DNA from: a virus
Length of the DNA stretch: 45,658 nt
Direction: 5' to 3' (one strand)
IMG/VR virus record: IMGVR_UViG_3300050019_000121
Span: 1 to 45,658 of that record
Under the pieces are notes generated by a model. It saw only the letters and a program-made list of their open reading frames with translations, was not told the origin of the DNA and did no database searches. Shown in pieces: positions 16,334 to 23,108 of the stretch; within the stretch, counting starts at the first letter, position 1; each line of letters starts with the position of its first letter. The position numbers were made by a program, and so were the translations under genes.

Positions 16334-17121
16334 GTTGCTTTCCTTAGACTGAGGCGACCTGCGCGATCGCGTGTGATTTGAATTGAATGGCCATGGCATT
16401 TTTTTGCATCTTCCGGCACGAGTGATTTCAGAATTTTTTCTGCATTTTTACATTCGTCAGCGGCTTCTTTCGTATCGAGCCAAGTTAATGCCGAGTCCGC
16501 CCAGGCGTTGTTGCCTTGCATGTCATAAACTTTGCTGGCGTCGATCGGTGCCGCAATCGGCGGGAGCGCAACGGGCGGCTTGCGCTGGGCTACGCAATCC
16601 ATAAATTGCTTGCCGCGCTCAATCATTATGCCGATATATTCCTGATCGCGCGGGATGAAATCGATGGTCGGCTCGCTGGCACCCATGATGACCGACAACG
16701 CGCATTGCGTTGCATCGGTGATGAACATTTGCCACTGCATCTGCGGCTGGTAGCGTTCGATCACAATTTCAAGAGGTTCGCGTCCGCCGACATGCTTTGC
16801 CTCAATTGGGCATTGCAAATCATCGATCCAGGCATCGAGTGTGGCCGCTGCCCACGGATAGCGATGATGAATGGCAACCTCGCCATGCCGCGACAGGCCA
16901 CCATTTTTTTCGGAATACCACGACAGATTTAATTGTTCGGTGGCCTCGCCAAGGCGGACAGGCCACACATGAGACAAATCATCCGGCACGAAAGCCGGAT
17001 CACCGATCATTTCCTGATAAAGCCGCATAATGCCTTCCTCATCGCCCTTCATCAGGACGGAAACGCGCGATGCGGTCAGCTTGCCTTTGCGGGCTTTCAG
17101 TTGTTCAATTGACAGGCTCAT
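16330..17121 (-). CDS. YqaJ-type (lambda Exo-like) recombination exonuclease
   Basis: The 263-residue protein has the YqaJ viral recombinase layout: [10 protein letters not shown] near residue 17, Glu59 in GEATEQ, Asp96 in ATLDAW, Glu107-Ala-Lys109 (PIEAKH) and YQPQMQWQM at 124-132. Asp96 with the ExK pair forms the PD-(D/E)XK nuclease core. It should digest 5' ends of duplex DNA to expose single strands for the Bet protein encoded next. It overlaps Bet and the upstream small gene by ATGA on both sides. Confidence 0.9.
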   Translation of the reverse strand: MSLSIEQLKARKGKLTASRVSVLMKGDEEGIMRLYQEMIGDPAFVPDDLSHVWPVRLGEATEQLNLSWYSEKNGGLSRHGEVAIHHRYPWAAATLDAWIDDLQCPIEAKHVGGREPLEIVIERYQPQMQWQMFITDATQCALSVIMGASEPTIDFIPRDQEYIGIMIERGKQFMDCVAQRKPPVALPPIAAPIDASKVYDMQGNNAWADSALTWLDTKEAADECKNAEKILKSLVPEDAKKCHGHSIQITRDRAGRLSLRKAT

Positions 17122-17300
17122 TCTGTTTTTTCCTCAAAACAATCGGCACAAAGCAGGAGTGTTGCGTAGGTTGTCGCCCGCAGCCCGATAAATTCCGCTT
17201 GCCAACTAATCTCTTCGTGTTGCTCGTTCGTGAGCGTTACCGTGAGCGGCTTATGTCGCTTGCGATATGGTGCGATGTATCCTGGCTGATCGCGTCTCAC
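17118..17300 (-). CDS. Small protein, possibly ribbon-helix-helix-like
   Basis: The 60-residue protein has a basic N-terminus, a strand-like KPLTVTLTNEQHEEI, and helices WQAEFIGLRATTYATLLL. This beta-alpha-alpha order resembles ribbon-helix-helix DNA-binding proteins, although the match is weak. It overlaps the exonuclease by ATGA. Confidence 0.55.
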   Translation of the reverse strand: MRRDQPGYIAPYRKRHKPLTVTLTNEQHEEISWQAEFIGLRATTYATLLLCADCFEEKTE

Positions 17301-17548
17301 TGCACCGCCGCCTTTGCGAGCGCGATTAGCGCCCTGGCGCTGTAGCCCTTGGCTTTGCCGTCATGTGACCGCCAATAGCCGGTTGCTGGCCAGAATGTGA
17401 AGCCGCCCGCGACGTGGAAATGGCCCTCCGTGATTTCCTCGAAATGCAGGCCGCTCTTGCTGAGCAGCGAAAGCGATGCGGCGCTGACCTGTGCCGCGCG
17501 CGTAGGGCTTGGGATATTTGCGCGGGAGCCGAAGTGAACCAAACTCAT
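17297..17548 (-). CDS. Hypothetical protein, 83 aa
   Basis: It starts at MSLVHFGSRA after a GAGG site. The middle (GLHFEEITEGHFHVAGGFTFWPATGYWRS) looks like a small beta domain and the C-terminus is an alanine-rich helix. Function unknown. It overlaps both neighbours by ATGA. Confidence 0.55.
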   Translation of the reverse strand: MSLVHFGSRANIPSPTRAAQVSAASLSLLSKSGLHFEEITEGHFHVAGGFTFWPATGYWRSHDGKAKGYSARALIALAKAAVQ

Positions 17549-17772
17549 TTTGTATCCTCTTCCGCGCGTGCAACATGACTGCGGACAAGCCGCGCGAGCC
17601 ATGTAAATTGTGCGGATTCTTCGGGATAGCCTTGCTCGGTGAGCCGGGCGGCTTCGTCGAGTTTGATCGCGCAGCGCAACATCAGCGGCAGCGGATTGAC
17701 CGGGCGCCGCGGTTGGCCGGCACGCGCAAGCGTCGTGATAAGAGCCCCGTAAAGTGGGTGAACTTTGCTCAT
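17545..17772 (-). CDS. Hypothetical protein, 75 aa
   Basis: A mostly helical, arginine-rich protein (LPLMLRCAIKLDEAARL, FTWLARLVRSHVARAEED). Both ends overlap neighbours by ATGA, placing it in the recombination operon. No family recognised. Confidence 0.55.
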   Translation of the reverse strand: MSKVHPLYGALITTLARAGQPRRPVNPLPLMLRCAIKLDEAARLTEQGYPEESAQFTWLARLVRSHVARAEEDTK

Positions 17773-18044
17773 GCTGGCACCTTTGCCGCGTCGGTGGCTT
17801 TTTTCAGAACTTCCTCACAGATTTCCATTATTTCGACGGTCATGGTCTGACCTTTGCCGAGCGAGAAGCCGCGCCGCGGAAAGCCGGTGGCGAGCAGCGC
17901 CGCCTCAAAAGCGAGTGGCTGGCGGATTTTTTCCAGGCCGACAAGGCGGCGATCTTGGCGCACCTCTATCGTTGCCTTTGCGAGAGCAGCATCAAATTTT
18001 TCGTCGCCGATCGTTTCAATGTGCAGTTCTTCATCCTTTTTCAT
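17769..18044 (-). CDS. Hypothetical protein, 91 aa
   Basis: A charged protein beginning MKKDEELHIETIGDEKFDAAL and ending in a helix (VEIMEICEEVLKKATDAAK). It overlaps both neighbours by ATGA. No family recognised. Confidence 0.55.
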   Translation of the reverse strand: MKKDEELHIETIGDEKFDAALAKATIEVRQDRRLVGLEKIRQPLAFEAALLATGFPRRGFSLGKGQTMTVEIMEICEEVLKKATDAAKVPA

Positions 18045-18265
18045 TTGACCTCCTGCGTTTCAAAAATGACTTCGCCGAGGGCGCCATATCCGCCATCGAT
18101 GCGGCATGGCCCGATAAAGTTTGAAAAGCCGCCGAGTTTGTCGATTGGCCTCGTGATAACGTCGATCGCGTCCTGCACGGCGACGGCATTGCTGCCAGTT
18201 ATGCGGTAAGCCACGCGCCCAGGATGGCGCAGATCGGCCTCGCTCTCGACGGTGGCGATTGTCAT
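18041..18265 (-). CDS. Hypothetical protein, 74 aa
   Basis: It starts at MTIATVESEADLRHPG, chosen because this ATG overlaps the stop of the upstream peptide gene by ATGA, like every other junction in the operon. The sequence is a small mixed alpha/beta domain. Function unknown. Confidence 0.55.
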   Translation of the reverse strand: MTIATVESEADLRHPGRVAYRITGSNAVAVQDAIDVITRPIDKLGGFSNFIGPCRIDGGYGALGEVIFETQEVK

Positions 18266-18339
18266 GTCCGCACCAGCAGGGCGACAATCGCCATATCGAT
18301 CAGGAACCAGATCGCCAGCGTGTGTTGCCACCAGCTCAT
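18262..18339 (-). CDS. 25-residue single-pass membrane peptide
   Basis: MSWWQHTLAIWFLIDMAIVA... is a single hydrophobic helix of 25 residues. Its start and stop each overlap neighbours by exactly ATGA, which continues the pattern of the operon and supports it as a translated gene. Confidence 0.5.
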   Translation of the reverse strand: MSWWQHTLAIWFLIDMAIVALLVRT

Positions 18340-18545
18340 CGGTGCCACCGCGAAAAGTCGCCGTAATCGCGGGCGGTAGCCGGGTTGGCGTTGGCGTCGA
18401 GGACGGCCGGCGCGGGCGGAACGGACTGAGCCCGTAGGGCGGCCACGGAGACGACCAGCGCGGCGCTGAGGCACGCGAGGACCAAGAGTTGCAGCGGATA
18501 GCTGTAGCGCCTGCGCTGCAAGCCTGTGGGGCGATATGGGAGCAT
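18336..18545 (-). CDS. Small membrane-anchored protein, first gene of recombination operon
   Basis: The 69-residue protein has a basic N-terminus (MLPYRPTGLQRRRYSYP), a transmembrane segment at about 20-42 and a short outer tail. A GGAGGG site lies before the ATG at 18545. The proposed leftward promoter at 18572-18600 places it at the head of the nine-gene operon. Function unknown. Confidence 0.55.
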   Translation of the reverse strand: MLPYRPTGLQRRRYSYPLQLLVLACLSAALVVSVAALRAQSVPPAPAVLDANANPATARDYGDFSRWHR

Positions 18546-18571
18546 GGGAAACCCTCCGAACTCTCGAAGGG

Positions 18572-18609
18572 ATGAAAGCATAGCTTTAATTGATAGTCAA
18601 GTGTTGCTT
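18572..18609 (-). promoter_or_regulatory. Leftward early promoter with two repressor sites (PL/OL-like)
   Basis: On the minus strand TTGACT (18600-18595), a 17-base spacer and TTTCAT (18577-18572) form a promoter. A perfect AAGC-ATA-GCTT operator lies in the spacer (18576-18586). A second site with one mismatch (AAGT-GTT-GCTT, 18599-18609) overlaps the -35, centred 23 bases away. The same arrangement and an 18-base identity recur at the rightward promoter before Cro. Confidence 0.7.
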
Positions 18610-18632
18610 TAGTTCAAAATACGATTTAATTG

Positions 18633-18950
18633 TTAATTGGAGTTTTCGGCGGTCTGGTCGACTAGGGTTTTTAGCAGGCCACTAGCCAATGGCCTCTGGG
18701 CGGCGCTCAGGAGCTTCCACAGTGACCAAGGGCCCTCTGGGTCTAATGCAGCCTCATGACCGGTTAGAAGCCAGTCTACGGACACCTCAAGAATTTGAGC
18801 TAATTTAGGGAGTTTTTCGATATCTGGTCGATCTTCACCTTTTTCCCATTGAGAGACGGCTTGGGGACTAATACCAAAATGAGCGCCCAACTGGCTCTGT
18901 GTCATATTGAGCCGCTCGCGCGCCTTTTTGATGTTCTTTCCTAAAGTCAT
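18633..18950 (-). CDS. CI-like XRE-family repressor (short form)
   Basis: The 105-residue protein (start MTLGKNIKKAR) is an XRE helix-turn-helix domain at about residues 4-62 (LNMTQSQLGAHFGISPQAVSQWEKGEDRPDIEKLPKLAQIL). A short tail of 40 residues follows with no LexA-type self-cleavage domain. It lies divergent from the Cro-like gene, with three operators between them. No ribosome binding site is seen. A promoter (TTGTTT, 17 bases, ATGATG) would start transcription at the ATG, so the message is probably leaderless, as for lambda cI from PRM. Another ATG six codons upstream is possible. Confidence 0.85.
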   Translation of the reverse strand: MTLGKNIKKARERLNMTQSQLGAHFGISPQAVSQWEKGEDRPDIEKLPKLAQILEVSVDWLLTGHEAALDPEGPWSLWKLLSAAQRPLASGLLKTLVDQTAENSN

Positions 18951-18955
18951 ATCAA

Positions 18956-19024
18956 CATCATAAAGCACCGCTTTACATAAACAATGAAGCAGGGCTTGAT
19001 TTGTTCATCAAGCTATGCTTTCAT
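18956..19024. promoter_or_regulatory. Immunity switch: three operators and divergent promoters (PRM/PR-like)
   Basis: Three AAGC-N3-GCTT palindromes lie at 18963-18973, 18987-18997 and 19010-19020, with centres 24 and 23 bases apart. The leftward promoter for the repressor is TTGTTT (18984-18979), 17 bases, ATGATG (18961-18956), with the first operator in its spacer. The rightward promoter for the Cro-like gene is TTGATT (18996-19001), 17 bases, TTTCAT (19019-19024), with the third operator in its spacer and the second touching its -35. This matches the logic of lambda OR. Confidence 0.75.
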
Positions 19025-19030
19025 CCCCCT

Positions 19031-19267
19031 ATGAGCGATCCTAATGAGGCCCTTAAACGGGCGATCAAAGCAATAGGCTCGGCCGGCGAGTTTGCCGCTC
19101 ATCTGGGCATCACTGCTCAGGCTATTTCCCAATGGGATCAAGTTCCGCCGCTCAGAGTGCTTGAAGTTGAGCGCATTTCTGGCGTCTCCCGCCATGAATT
19201 GCGGCCCGATATCTATCCTGCGTCCGACCAAAACATAACTCAAGAGACGGGAGCCGTAGCGATCTAA
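19031..19267 (+). CDS. Cro-like regulator of the YdaS family
   Basis: The 78-residue protein has the YdaS/Cro pattern: LKRAIKAIGSAGEFAAHLGITAQAISQWDQVPPLRVLEVE, then the very characteristic SRHELRPDIYP. It should bind the AAGC-N3-GCTT operators and oppose the CI-like repressor. The ATG at 19031 sits where transcription from the proposed promoter would begin and has no ribosome binding site, suggesting a leaderless message. Confidence 0.85.
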   Translation: MSDPNEALKRAIKAIGSAGEFAAHLGITAQAISQWDQVPPLRVLEVERISGVSRHELRPDIYPASDQNITQETGAVAI

Positions 19268-19318
19268 GCGCTCGGCAATCCTCGTCCGTTATCTCAGGGC
19301 AGCGTCAGTCTGTGCGTT

Positions 19319-19352
19319 TCGACCGTCAGTTGGGCGGCGTGGTCGATTTTTT
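19319..19352 (+). terminator. Probable terminator after the Cro-like gene (tR1-like)
   Basis: TCGACC (19319-19324) pairs with GGTCGA (19341-19346) and is followed by six T. The stem is short and the loop is 16 bases, so termination may be partial. Its place 50 bases after the Cro stop is that of lambda tR1. Confidence 0.5.
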
Positions 19353-19507
19353 GCGCGAGGCTGGTTGATGCGGCTCTGGATTACCGAATGCTTATCGGAA
19401 TTTTGCCGCTGGCGTGCGCGGTCTGCGGCGGTGCGCGTCCGCCGTTCATTGGCCTCTGCGAACGGATGGCTAGAGATCGAATCACAACTCATCAGGAGGA
19501 TGGAAAA

Positions 19508-19894
19508 ATGGGACGCAAGCGACGAAATAGCGACGACATCGAACCTAAAATCGGAGCCGATGGCGCTGCCCTCACCGCCGATCGTCAAAAGCAACTGGCC
19601 GGCTACATAAGCGAAATCGAGCGCTGGGAAGGCGAGAAGGCCACAATCCAGGCCGATATCGATCAGATTTTTTTGGCGGCGAAAGAGACGGGCTTCGACA
19701 CGAAGGCGATGCGCGTCGTCATCAAGGACCGCAAGAAATCCAAGACGGAACGCGAGGCATTCGACGGTGTTCGCGACGCCTATCGGCATTTGCTCGGAAT
19801 GCTTGACGGAACACCACTCGGCGAAGCCGCCGTCGCGCGCGATCTGGCACCGCAGGGACCATCGGACACCAGCAGCCCACCTTTCGCCTCCTAA
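19508..19894 (+). CDS. DUF2312 / GapR-like DNA-binding protein
   Basis: The 128-residue protein contains the DUF2312 pattern: LAGYISEIERWEGEKATIQADIDQIFLAAKETGFDTKAMRVVIKDRKK, followed by a helical stretch. The family includes GapR of Caulobacter, a small protein that binds overtwisted DNA ahead of replication and transcription. A phage copy may act on replicating phage DNA or on host chromosome structure. AGGAGG at 19496-19501 fixes the start at 19508. The basic N-terminus (MGRKRRN) and extended C-terminus add to the core domain. Confidence 0.85.
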   Translation: MGRKRRNSDDIEPKIGADGAALTADRQKQLAGYISEIERWEGEKATIQADIDQIFLAAKETGFDTKAMRVVIKDRKKSKTEREAFDGVRDAYRHLLGMLDGTPLGEAAVARDLAPQGPSDTSSPPFAS

Positions 19895-19977
19895 TTCCGG
19901 GGACCACACAGGGGCGCGGACTCCTGACCCAAAGCGACCGGCTGGCCCCGGAATACGCCCAATCACCGGCCGGTCGC
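19894..19977. other. Interleaved 9-bp inverted repeats (pseudoknot-like)
   Basis: ATTCCGGGG (19894-19902) is repeated inverted at 19946-19954, and GCGACCGGC (19934-19942) is repeated inverted at 19969-19977. The arms alternate (1-2-1'-2'), the topology of an H-type pseudoknot in RNA. A 10-bp palindrome ACCGGCCGGT lies at 19965-19974. The block fills the gap between the DUF2312 and nuclease genes. It could be a structured RNA, an operator or part of an origin. Confidence 0.5.
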
Positions 19978-19996
19978 AACCTAATCGGATAGCGGA

Positions 19997-20350
19997 ATGC
20001 AACGACCTGAACAGCAAATTCAAAAGGCCGTGCTCGCGCATCTAAAAACGCGCGGCGTGCCGAGCATTCTATATTTTCATGTTCCATCAGGGGGATATCG
20101 GCGCCCGATTGAAGCGGCAATTTTTACATCGCTCGGCGCGATCCCCGGCATTCCAGACCTCATCATCATCAAAGCCGGCCACTGCTTCGCGCTCGAATTG
20201 AAGGCCGAGAAGGGTCGGCTGTCCGACAATCAGAATTTGGTTTTGGCGCGGCTTAAGGAATGCGGCGCAACGTGCGCAGTTGCGTACGGCCTCGATGCAG
20301 CCATAAAAACCCTTGAAAATTGGGCACTTTTGCGGGGTAAGGCGGCATGA
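19997..20350 (+). CDS. VRR-NUC domain nuclease
   Basis: The 117-residue protein is a single VRR-NUC domain: Glu5 in EQQIQKAVLAHL, HVPSGGYRRP, GIPDL with Asp54, ELKAEKGRLSDNQ with Glu67 and Lys69, and Gln79. Together these form the PD-(D/E)XK active site. Phage members are thought to be Holliday-junction or structure-specific nucleases in replication or recombination. It overlaps the next gene by ATGA. Confidence 0.9.
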   Translation: MQRPEQQIQKAVLAHLKTRGVPSILYFHVPSGGYRRPIEAAIFTSLGAIPGIPDLIIIKAGHCFALELKAEKGRLSDNQNLVLARLKECGATCAVAYGLDAAIKTLENWALLRGKAA

Positions 20351-20589
20351 CCGGCGCACCCTTTACCGACATAGCGCGGGCACTGAAAAAGCAAGCGGAC
20401 ATACTCGCCGAGAATGCCGCGGACGTTGAACATCGTGCGGCAGCGATAGGACTGAGCGCCGGCGCAACGGGGCGCGTTATTTTTGAATCCCGCCGGCAAG
20501 CGGAACTCATCAGCGAGGCGCACCACATTTTCAAGTCACTATTGCCAGTTGAAGCGACGGTGCGCGCCATCATCGCGGAGGCGGCATGA
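20347..20589 (+). CDS. Small helical protein, unknown
   Basis: This 80-residue protein is almost entirely helical (DIARALKKQADILAENAADVEHRAAAIG). It lies between the nuclease and GcrA genes, overlapping each by ATGA. No family recognised. Confidence 0.6.
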   Translation: MTGAPFTDIARALKKQADILAENAADVEHRAAAIGLSAGATGRVIFESRRQAELISEAHHIFKSLLPVEATVRAIIAEAA

Positions 20590-21161
20590 ACTTTCACTTG
20601 AATATCGTATCCGGTTGGACCGATGAGCGTGTGGCGCGGCTGAAAGTGCTGCAAGACGAAGGATTAAGCGCCGCGCAGATAGCAGCCGATCTCGGCGGTA
20701 TCAGCCGCAATGCCGTAATCGGAAAACTCACACGGATGGGGCTCTCAAACGGGATCAAGACAGGGCCGCGCGTCAATCGCGAAGGGCGCCGCGTGCCGGG
20801 CAGTAATATCAAACCACGCATGGGCGGCCTGCGCAGCCTACGATTTGAGGTTGAACCACCCACGCCACCAGCACCAGCACCGCCCGCACCAAACAACGCA
20901 AAGACGCGCGCTGATCGCATAGGTCAGGTGGTCAATAAACGCGATGAGATTGCCGATCTCGACGCTAACAAATTAACCGATCTGCCGCCGGAGGACGCCA
21001 GCAAAACGGTGAAATTCATGGCGCTCAGTTCCATAACATGCCGCTGGCCGATCGGCGACCCACGATCAATCGACACGATCCGGTTTTGCGGCGACCTGCC
21101 GCAGCCTGATCGACCGTATTGCGATCGGCATTGGCGCATGGCGCATTGGCGGAGGACCTAA
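20586..21161 (+). CDS. gcrA: GcrA-family cell cycle regulator
   Basis: The 191-residue protein has both conserved ends of GcrA: an N-terminal helix-turn-helix (GWTDERVARLKVLQDEGLSAAQIAADLGG, then SRNAVIGKLTRMGLS) and a C-terminal CRWPIGDP...FCG...YCDRHW block that contacts sigma-70. GcrA activates transcription at promoters with methylated GANTC sites in alphaproteobacteria. A phage copy could redirect host transcription or time phage genes with the cell cycle. The middle is proline-rich, typical of the family. Confidence 0.93.
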   Translation: MNFHLNIVSGWTDERVARLKVLQDEGLSAAQIAADLGGISRNAVIGKLTRMGLSNGIKTGPRVNREGRRVPGSNIKPRMGGLRSLRFEVEPPTPPAPAPPAPNNAKTRADRIGQVVNKRDEIADLDANKLTDLPPEDASKTVKFMALSSITCRWPIGDPRSIDTIRFCGDLPQPDRPYCDRHWRMAHWRRT

Positions 21162-21375
21162 ACCAAAAAAGAGGTTTGCGCTGGGCGGTAGACGCTGGCG
21201 GCGCAAGCGACAAGGCACACCAGGGGGTTCGATCAAGTGCAAGCCCGGTCCGAAAGGCGCGAGGGCGATCGACGGGGAGGGATGATCCCCGAAAGTTGGC
21301 GCTAATCCAATCCGCTCTCCCGCGCGATTGGGGTCCGAAGCGACGGCCTGGCTCCAAACGGCAGATCGCAAGGGC
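21162..21375. other. 214-bp region before the replication genes
   Basis: No gene is convincing here. Overlapping open frames exist but lack ribosome binding sites and read as arginine/glycine-rich shadow translations. A hairpin CGGGGA (21273-21278)/TCCCCG (21286-21291) and a CCAATCCG/CGATTGG inverted pair (about 21307-21331) suggest a structured leader or origin DNA. Confidence 0.35.
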
Positions 21376-22041
21376 ATGGACCAACCTCAGCAGATAGCTG
21401 GGGTTGGACTTCCTGTGTCCTTCGCTCAGACCTTCACCAAACGGCAGATAAATACTATCGGACAAAAAATCGCGCACATGAAAATAAACATGCCCTTGAT
21501 TGAGAAAATGGTGGAGGCGGGAGCGAGCGGAGCCGTTGTTTTGGCCTACTTGCAAATGTTGCACGTGAAACATGAGCCAAGGAAAGCTGCGGATCGCGTG
21601 CGGAAACGTGCGGAAAAAGTGCGGAAACCGACGGAAAGAGACAGACAAGAAGCAACATTGATCGATACCCCGCGCGCAAGAATGTTCCGTGAGGCAAAGG
21701 GCGCTCTGCTCACGATGAATATATCAGCGACCCGAGCCGGTGCGCTGATTGTCGAATGGCTCAAGCTTACACATGACGACGAGCAATTAGTTTTAGCCTC
21801 AATTCTGAAAGCTCAAAGCCTCGCCGTAGCGGAAGCACCTAGTTGGATACTCGCAACCCTGAGAGAGAAAACAAATGGACAAAGAGGATCGAGAACACTT
21901 CAAGACGATAAGCTCAGCATTACCGGCGCCATCAATAGGCTCAGCGAGCAGGTTGAACAGGGTAGCCTCACATTCGCCCCTCGACCCAGCTTATTGCCTA
22001 ACGAAAGCGAAGATGATCGCCGGCTGCTATCGAAGGGATGA
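21376..22041 (+). CDS. Probable phage replication protein (O-like position)
   Basis: This 221-residue product has a conserved-looking first part (TFTKRQINTIGQKIAHMKINMPLIEKMVEAGASGAVVLAYL), a lysine/arginine-rich linker with KVRKP-type repeats and a helical second half (ISATRAGALIVEWLKLTHDDEQ). The layout, a basic linker between two helical domains upstream of a small acidic partner, resembles phage replication initiators, but I see no diagnostic motif. An in-frame TTG at 21328 and a GTG at about 21418 are alternative starts; no ribosome binding site is strong. Confidence 0.5.
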   Translation: MDQPQQIAGVGLPVSFAQTFTKRQINTIGQKIAHMKINMPLIEKMVEAGASGAVVLAYLQMLHVKHEPRKAADRVRKRAEKVRKPTERDRQEATLIDTPRARMFREAKGALLTMNISATRAGALIVEWLKLTHDDEQLVLASILKAQSLAVAEAPSWILATLREKTNGQRGSRTLQDDKLSITGAINRLSEQVEQGSLTFAPRPSLLPNESEDDRRLLSKG

Positions 22042-22390
22042 GGCTCAAAACCCGGAAGCCTTTGCCGCCGCGCTTGCTCTTGTCCTTGGGGATTATCCGC
22101 GCGGAGTAGTCGATTACATCGCAGACCCACGGACTGGCGTTATTACAGAATTTCCAATGGGCTTGCCAAATATAGGCCAAATACAGGGCTTTTGCGATCG
22201 TACCGTCAAACGATTTGAACTGATGGCGAAGCCCCGCGCCGTAGCTGTGCCGTATATCCCACCGCCAGTGTTGCCGAGCCAGATTGACAGCAATGAATTC
22301 GCGCGCCGCATTGCAGCCGGCGAAATCAAGATGCGGCCTATCGGTCGTTTTGAACAGGCGGGCGACGAATGGAACAAGGGAATCCGATGA
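21875..22390 (+). CDS. Probable replication accessory protein
   Basis: The 171-residue protein contains AKMIAGCYRRDEAQNPEAFAAALALVLGDYPRGVVDYIADPRTG, a block I associate with conserved proteins beside replication genes in Rhizobiales phages. The position fits a helicase-loader-like partner (lambda P place). If it starts at ATG 21875 it overlaps the preceding gene by 167 bases in another frame; a start at ATG 22013 would reduce this, but the segment PAYCLTKAK before it looks coding. It overlaps the next gene by ATGA. Confidence 0.55.
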   Translation: MDKEDREHFKTISSALPAPSIGSASRLNRVASHSPLDPAYCLTKAKMIAGCYRRDEAQNPEAFAAALALVLGDYPRGVVDYIADPRTGVITEFPMGLPNIGQIQGFCDRTVKRFELMAKPRAVAVPYIPPPVLPSQIDSNEFARRIAAGEIKMRPIGRFEQAGDEWNKGIR

Positions 22391-22647
22391 ACCTGAAAGA
22401 ATGGTCCGAGGCGGAGTTAGCTCGGCTCAATGATTTGCATAAGCCGCGCACGCCCGTCGTCACTGACCGCACGCTGCCGCAAAACTTGCATACCCAGGTG
22501 CCGGGGCAGGTGTTCCTCGACTTCGATTATGAAGCGCGGCGCCGCGGACTCGCAAAATCGATGTTGCTTAAACGCATTGTCGAAGCAGCGACCAAAAAGC
22601 CGCGTGTCCTAGAAAAACTCATCGGAAAGCACCGGCCGCTAGTATGA
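22387..22647 (+). CDS. Hypothetical protein, 86 aa
   Basis: Starts at an ATG overlapping the previous stop by ATGA. The C-terminal half (VFLDFDYEARRRGLAKSMLLKRIVEAATKKPRVL) has a strand followed by two helices, a ribbon-helix-helix-like pattern, so a DNA-binding role is possible. Confidence 0.6.
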   Translation: MNLKEWSEAELARLNDLHKPRTPVVTDRTLPQNLHTQVPGQVFLDFDYEARRRGLAKSMLLKRIVEAATKKPRVLEKLIGKHRPLV

Positions 22648-23108
22648 GTGAAATGCGCGTCATTGCAGAATTGGGAAACTATGACGCAATGATCGCGGCT
22701 CTGAGCGCGCGCGCTGCGGCGCTGGGAGTCAGCCAAACGGTACTCGATGAGTTGGCTGGATTATCGGCCGGCTACACTGGGCAGGTGTTTGGCGGATCGC
22801 AAACCAAGAGGCTAGGCTGGCTCACAACTTGGCTGATGCTGCCAGTGCTCGGTGCGCGGCTAGTGCTGATCGAGGATGCGGCGGCGCGCACAATGATGGA
22901 AAAACACTACGGCGAACGGCGCGCAAATCAGGCAAGGAAAGGGAACTATGCGTCCCCTGTAAGTAAGCACGTTTTGTCGCGCGCGAATCGGCATTTTTCG
23001 CGCCTCGGCAATAAAGCGCGCTGGCGCGGGACGACCAAGGAAGAACGCTCGGAACATGGGAGAAAGATGGCAATGGCGCGCTGGAAACGGCGAGAGCGTG
23101 GACGATGA
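22644..23108 (+). CDS. Helix-turn-helix-like protein, 154 aa
   Basis: The N-terminal part (NYDAMIAALSARAAALGVSQTVLDELAGLSAGYTGQVF) looks like a degenerate XRE-type helix-turn-helix. A region rich in glycine and leucine and then a very basic C-terminus (RWKRRERGR) follow. A DNA-binding regulator is likely. ATGA overlaps occur at both ends. Confidence 0.6.
   Translation: MSEMRVIAELGNYDAMIAALSARAAALGVSQTVLDELAGLSAGYTGQVFGGSQTKRLGWLTTWLMLPVLGARLVLIEDAAARTMMEKHYGERRANQARKGNYASPVSKHVLSRANRHFSRLGNKARWRGTTKEERSEHGRKMAMARWKRRERGR

Noticed and set aside
19365-19610. 81-residue frame upstream of and overlapping the DUF2312 gene
   Set aside because: It lacks a ribosome binding site and is out of frame with the recognised domain.
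19289-20041. 250-residue minus-strand frame opposite the DUF2312 gene
   Set aside because: The plus strand carries a well-supported DUF2312 gene with AGGAGG; the minus frame has no motif and is a shadow.
21119-21397. 92-residue frame after the gcrA gene
   Set aside because: It overlaps the end of gcrA, has no ribosome binding site and reads as arginine/serine-rich shadow translation.
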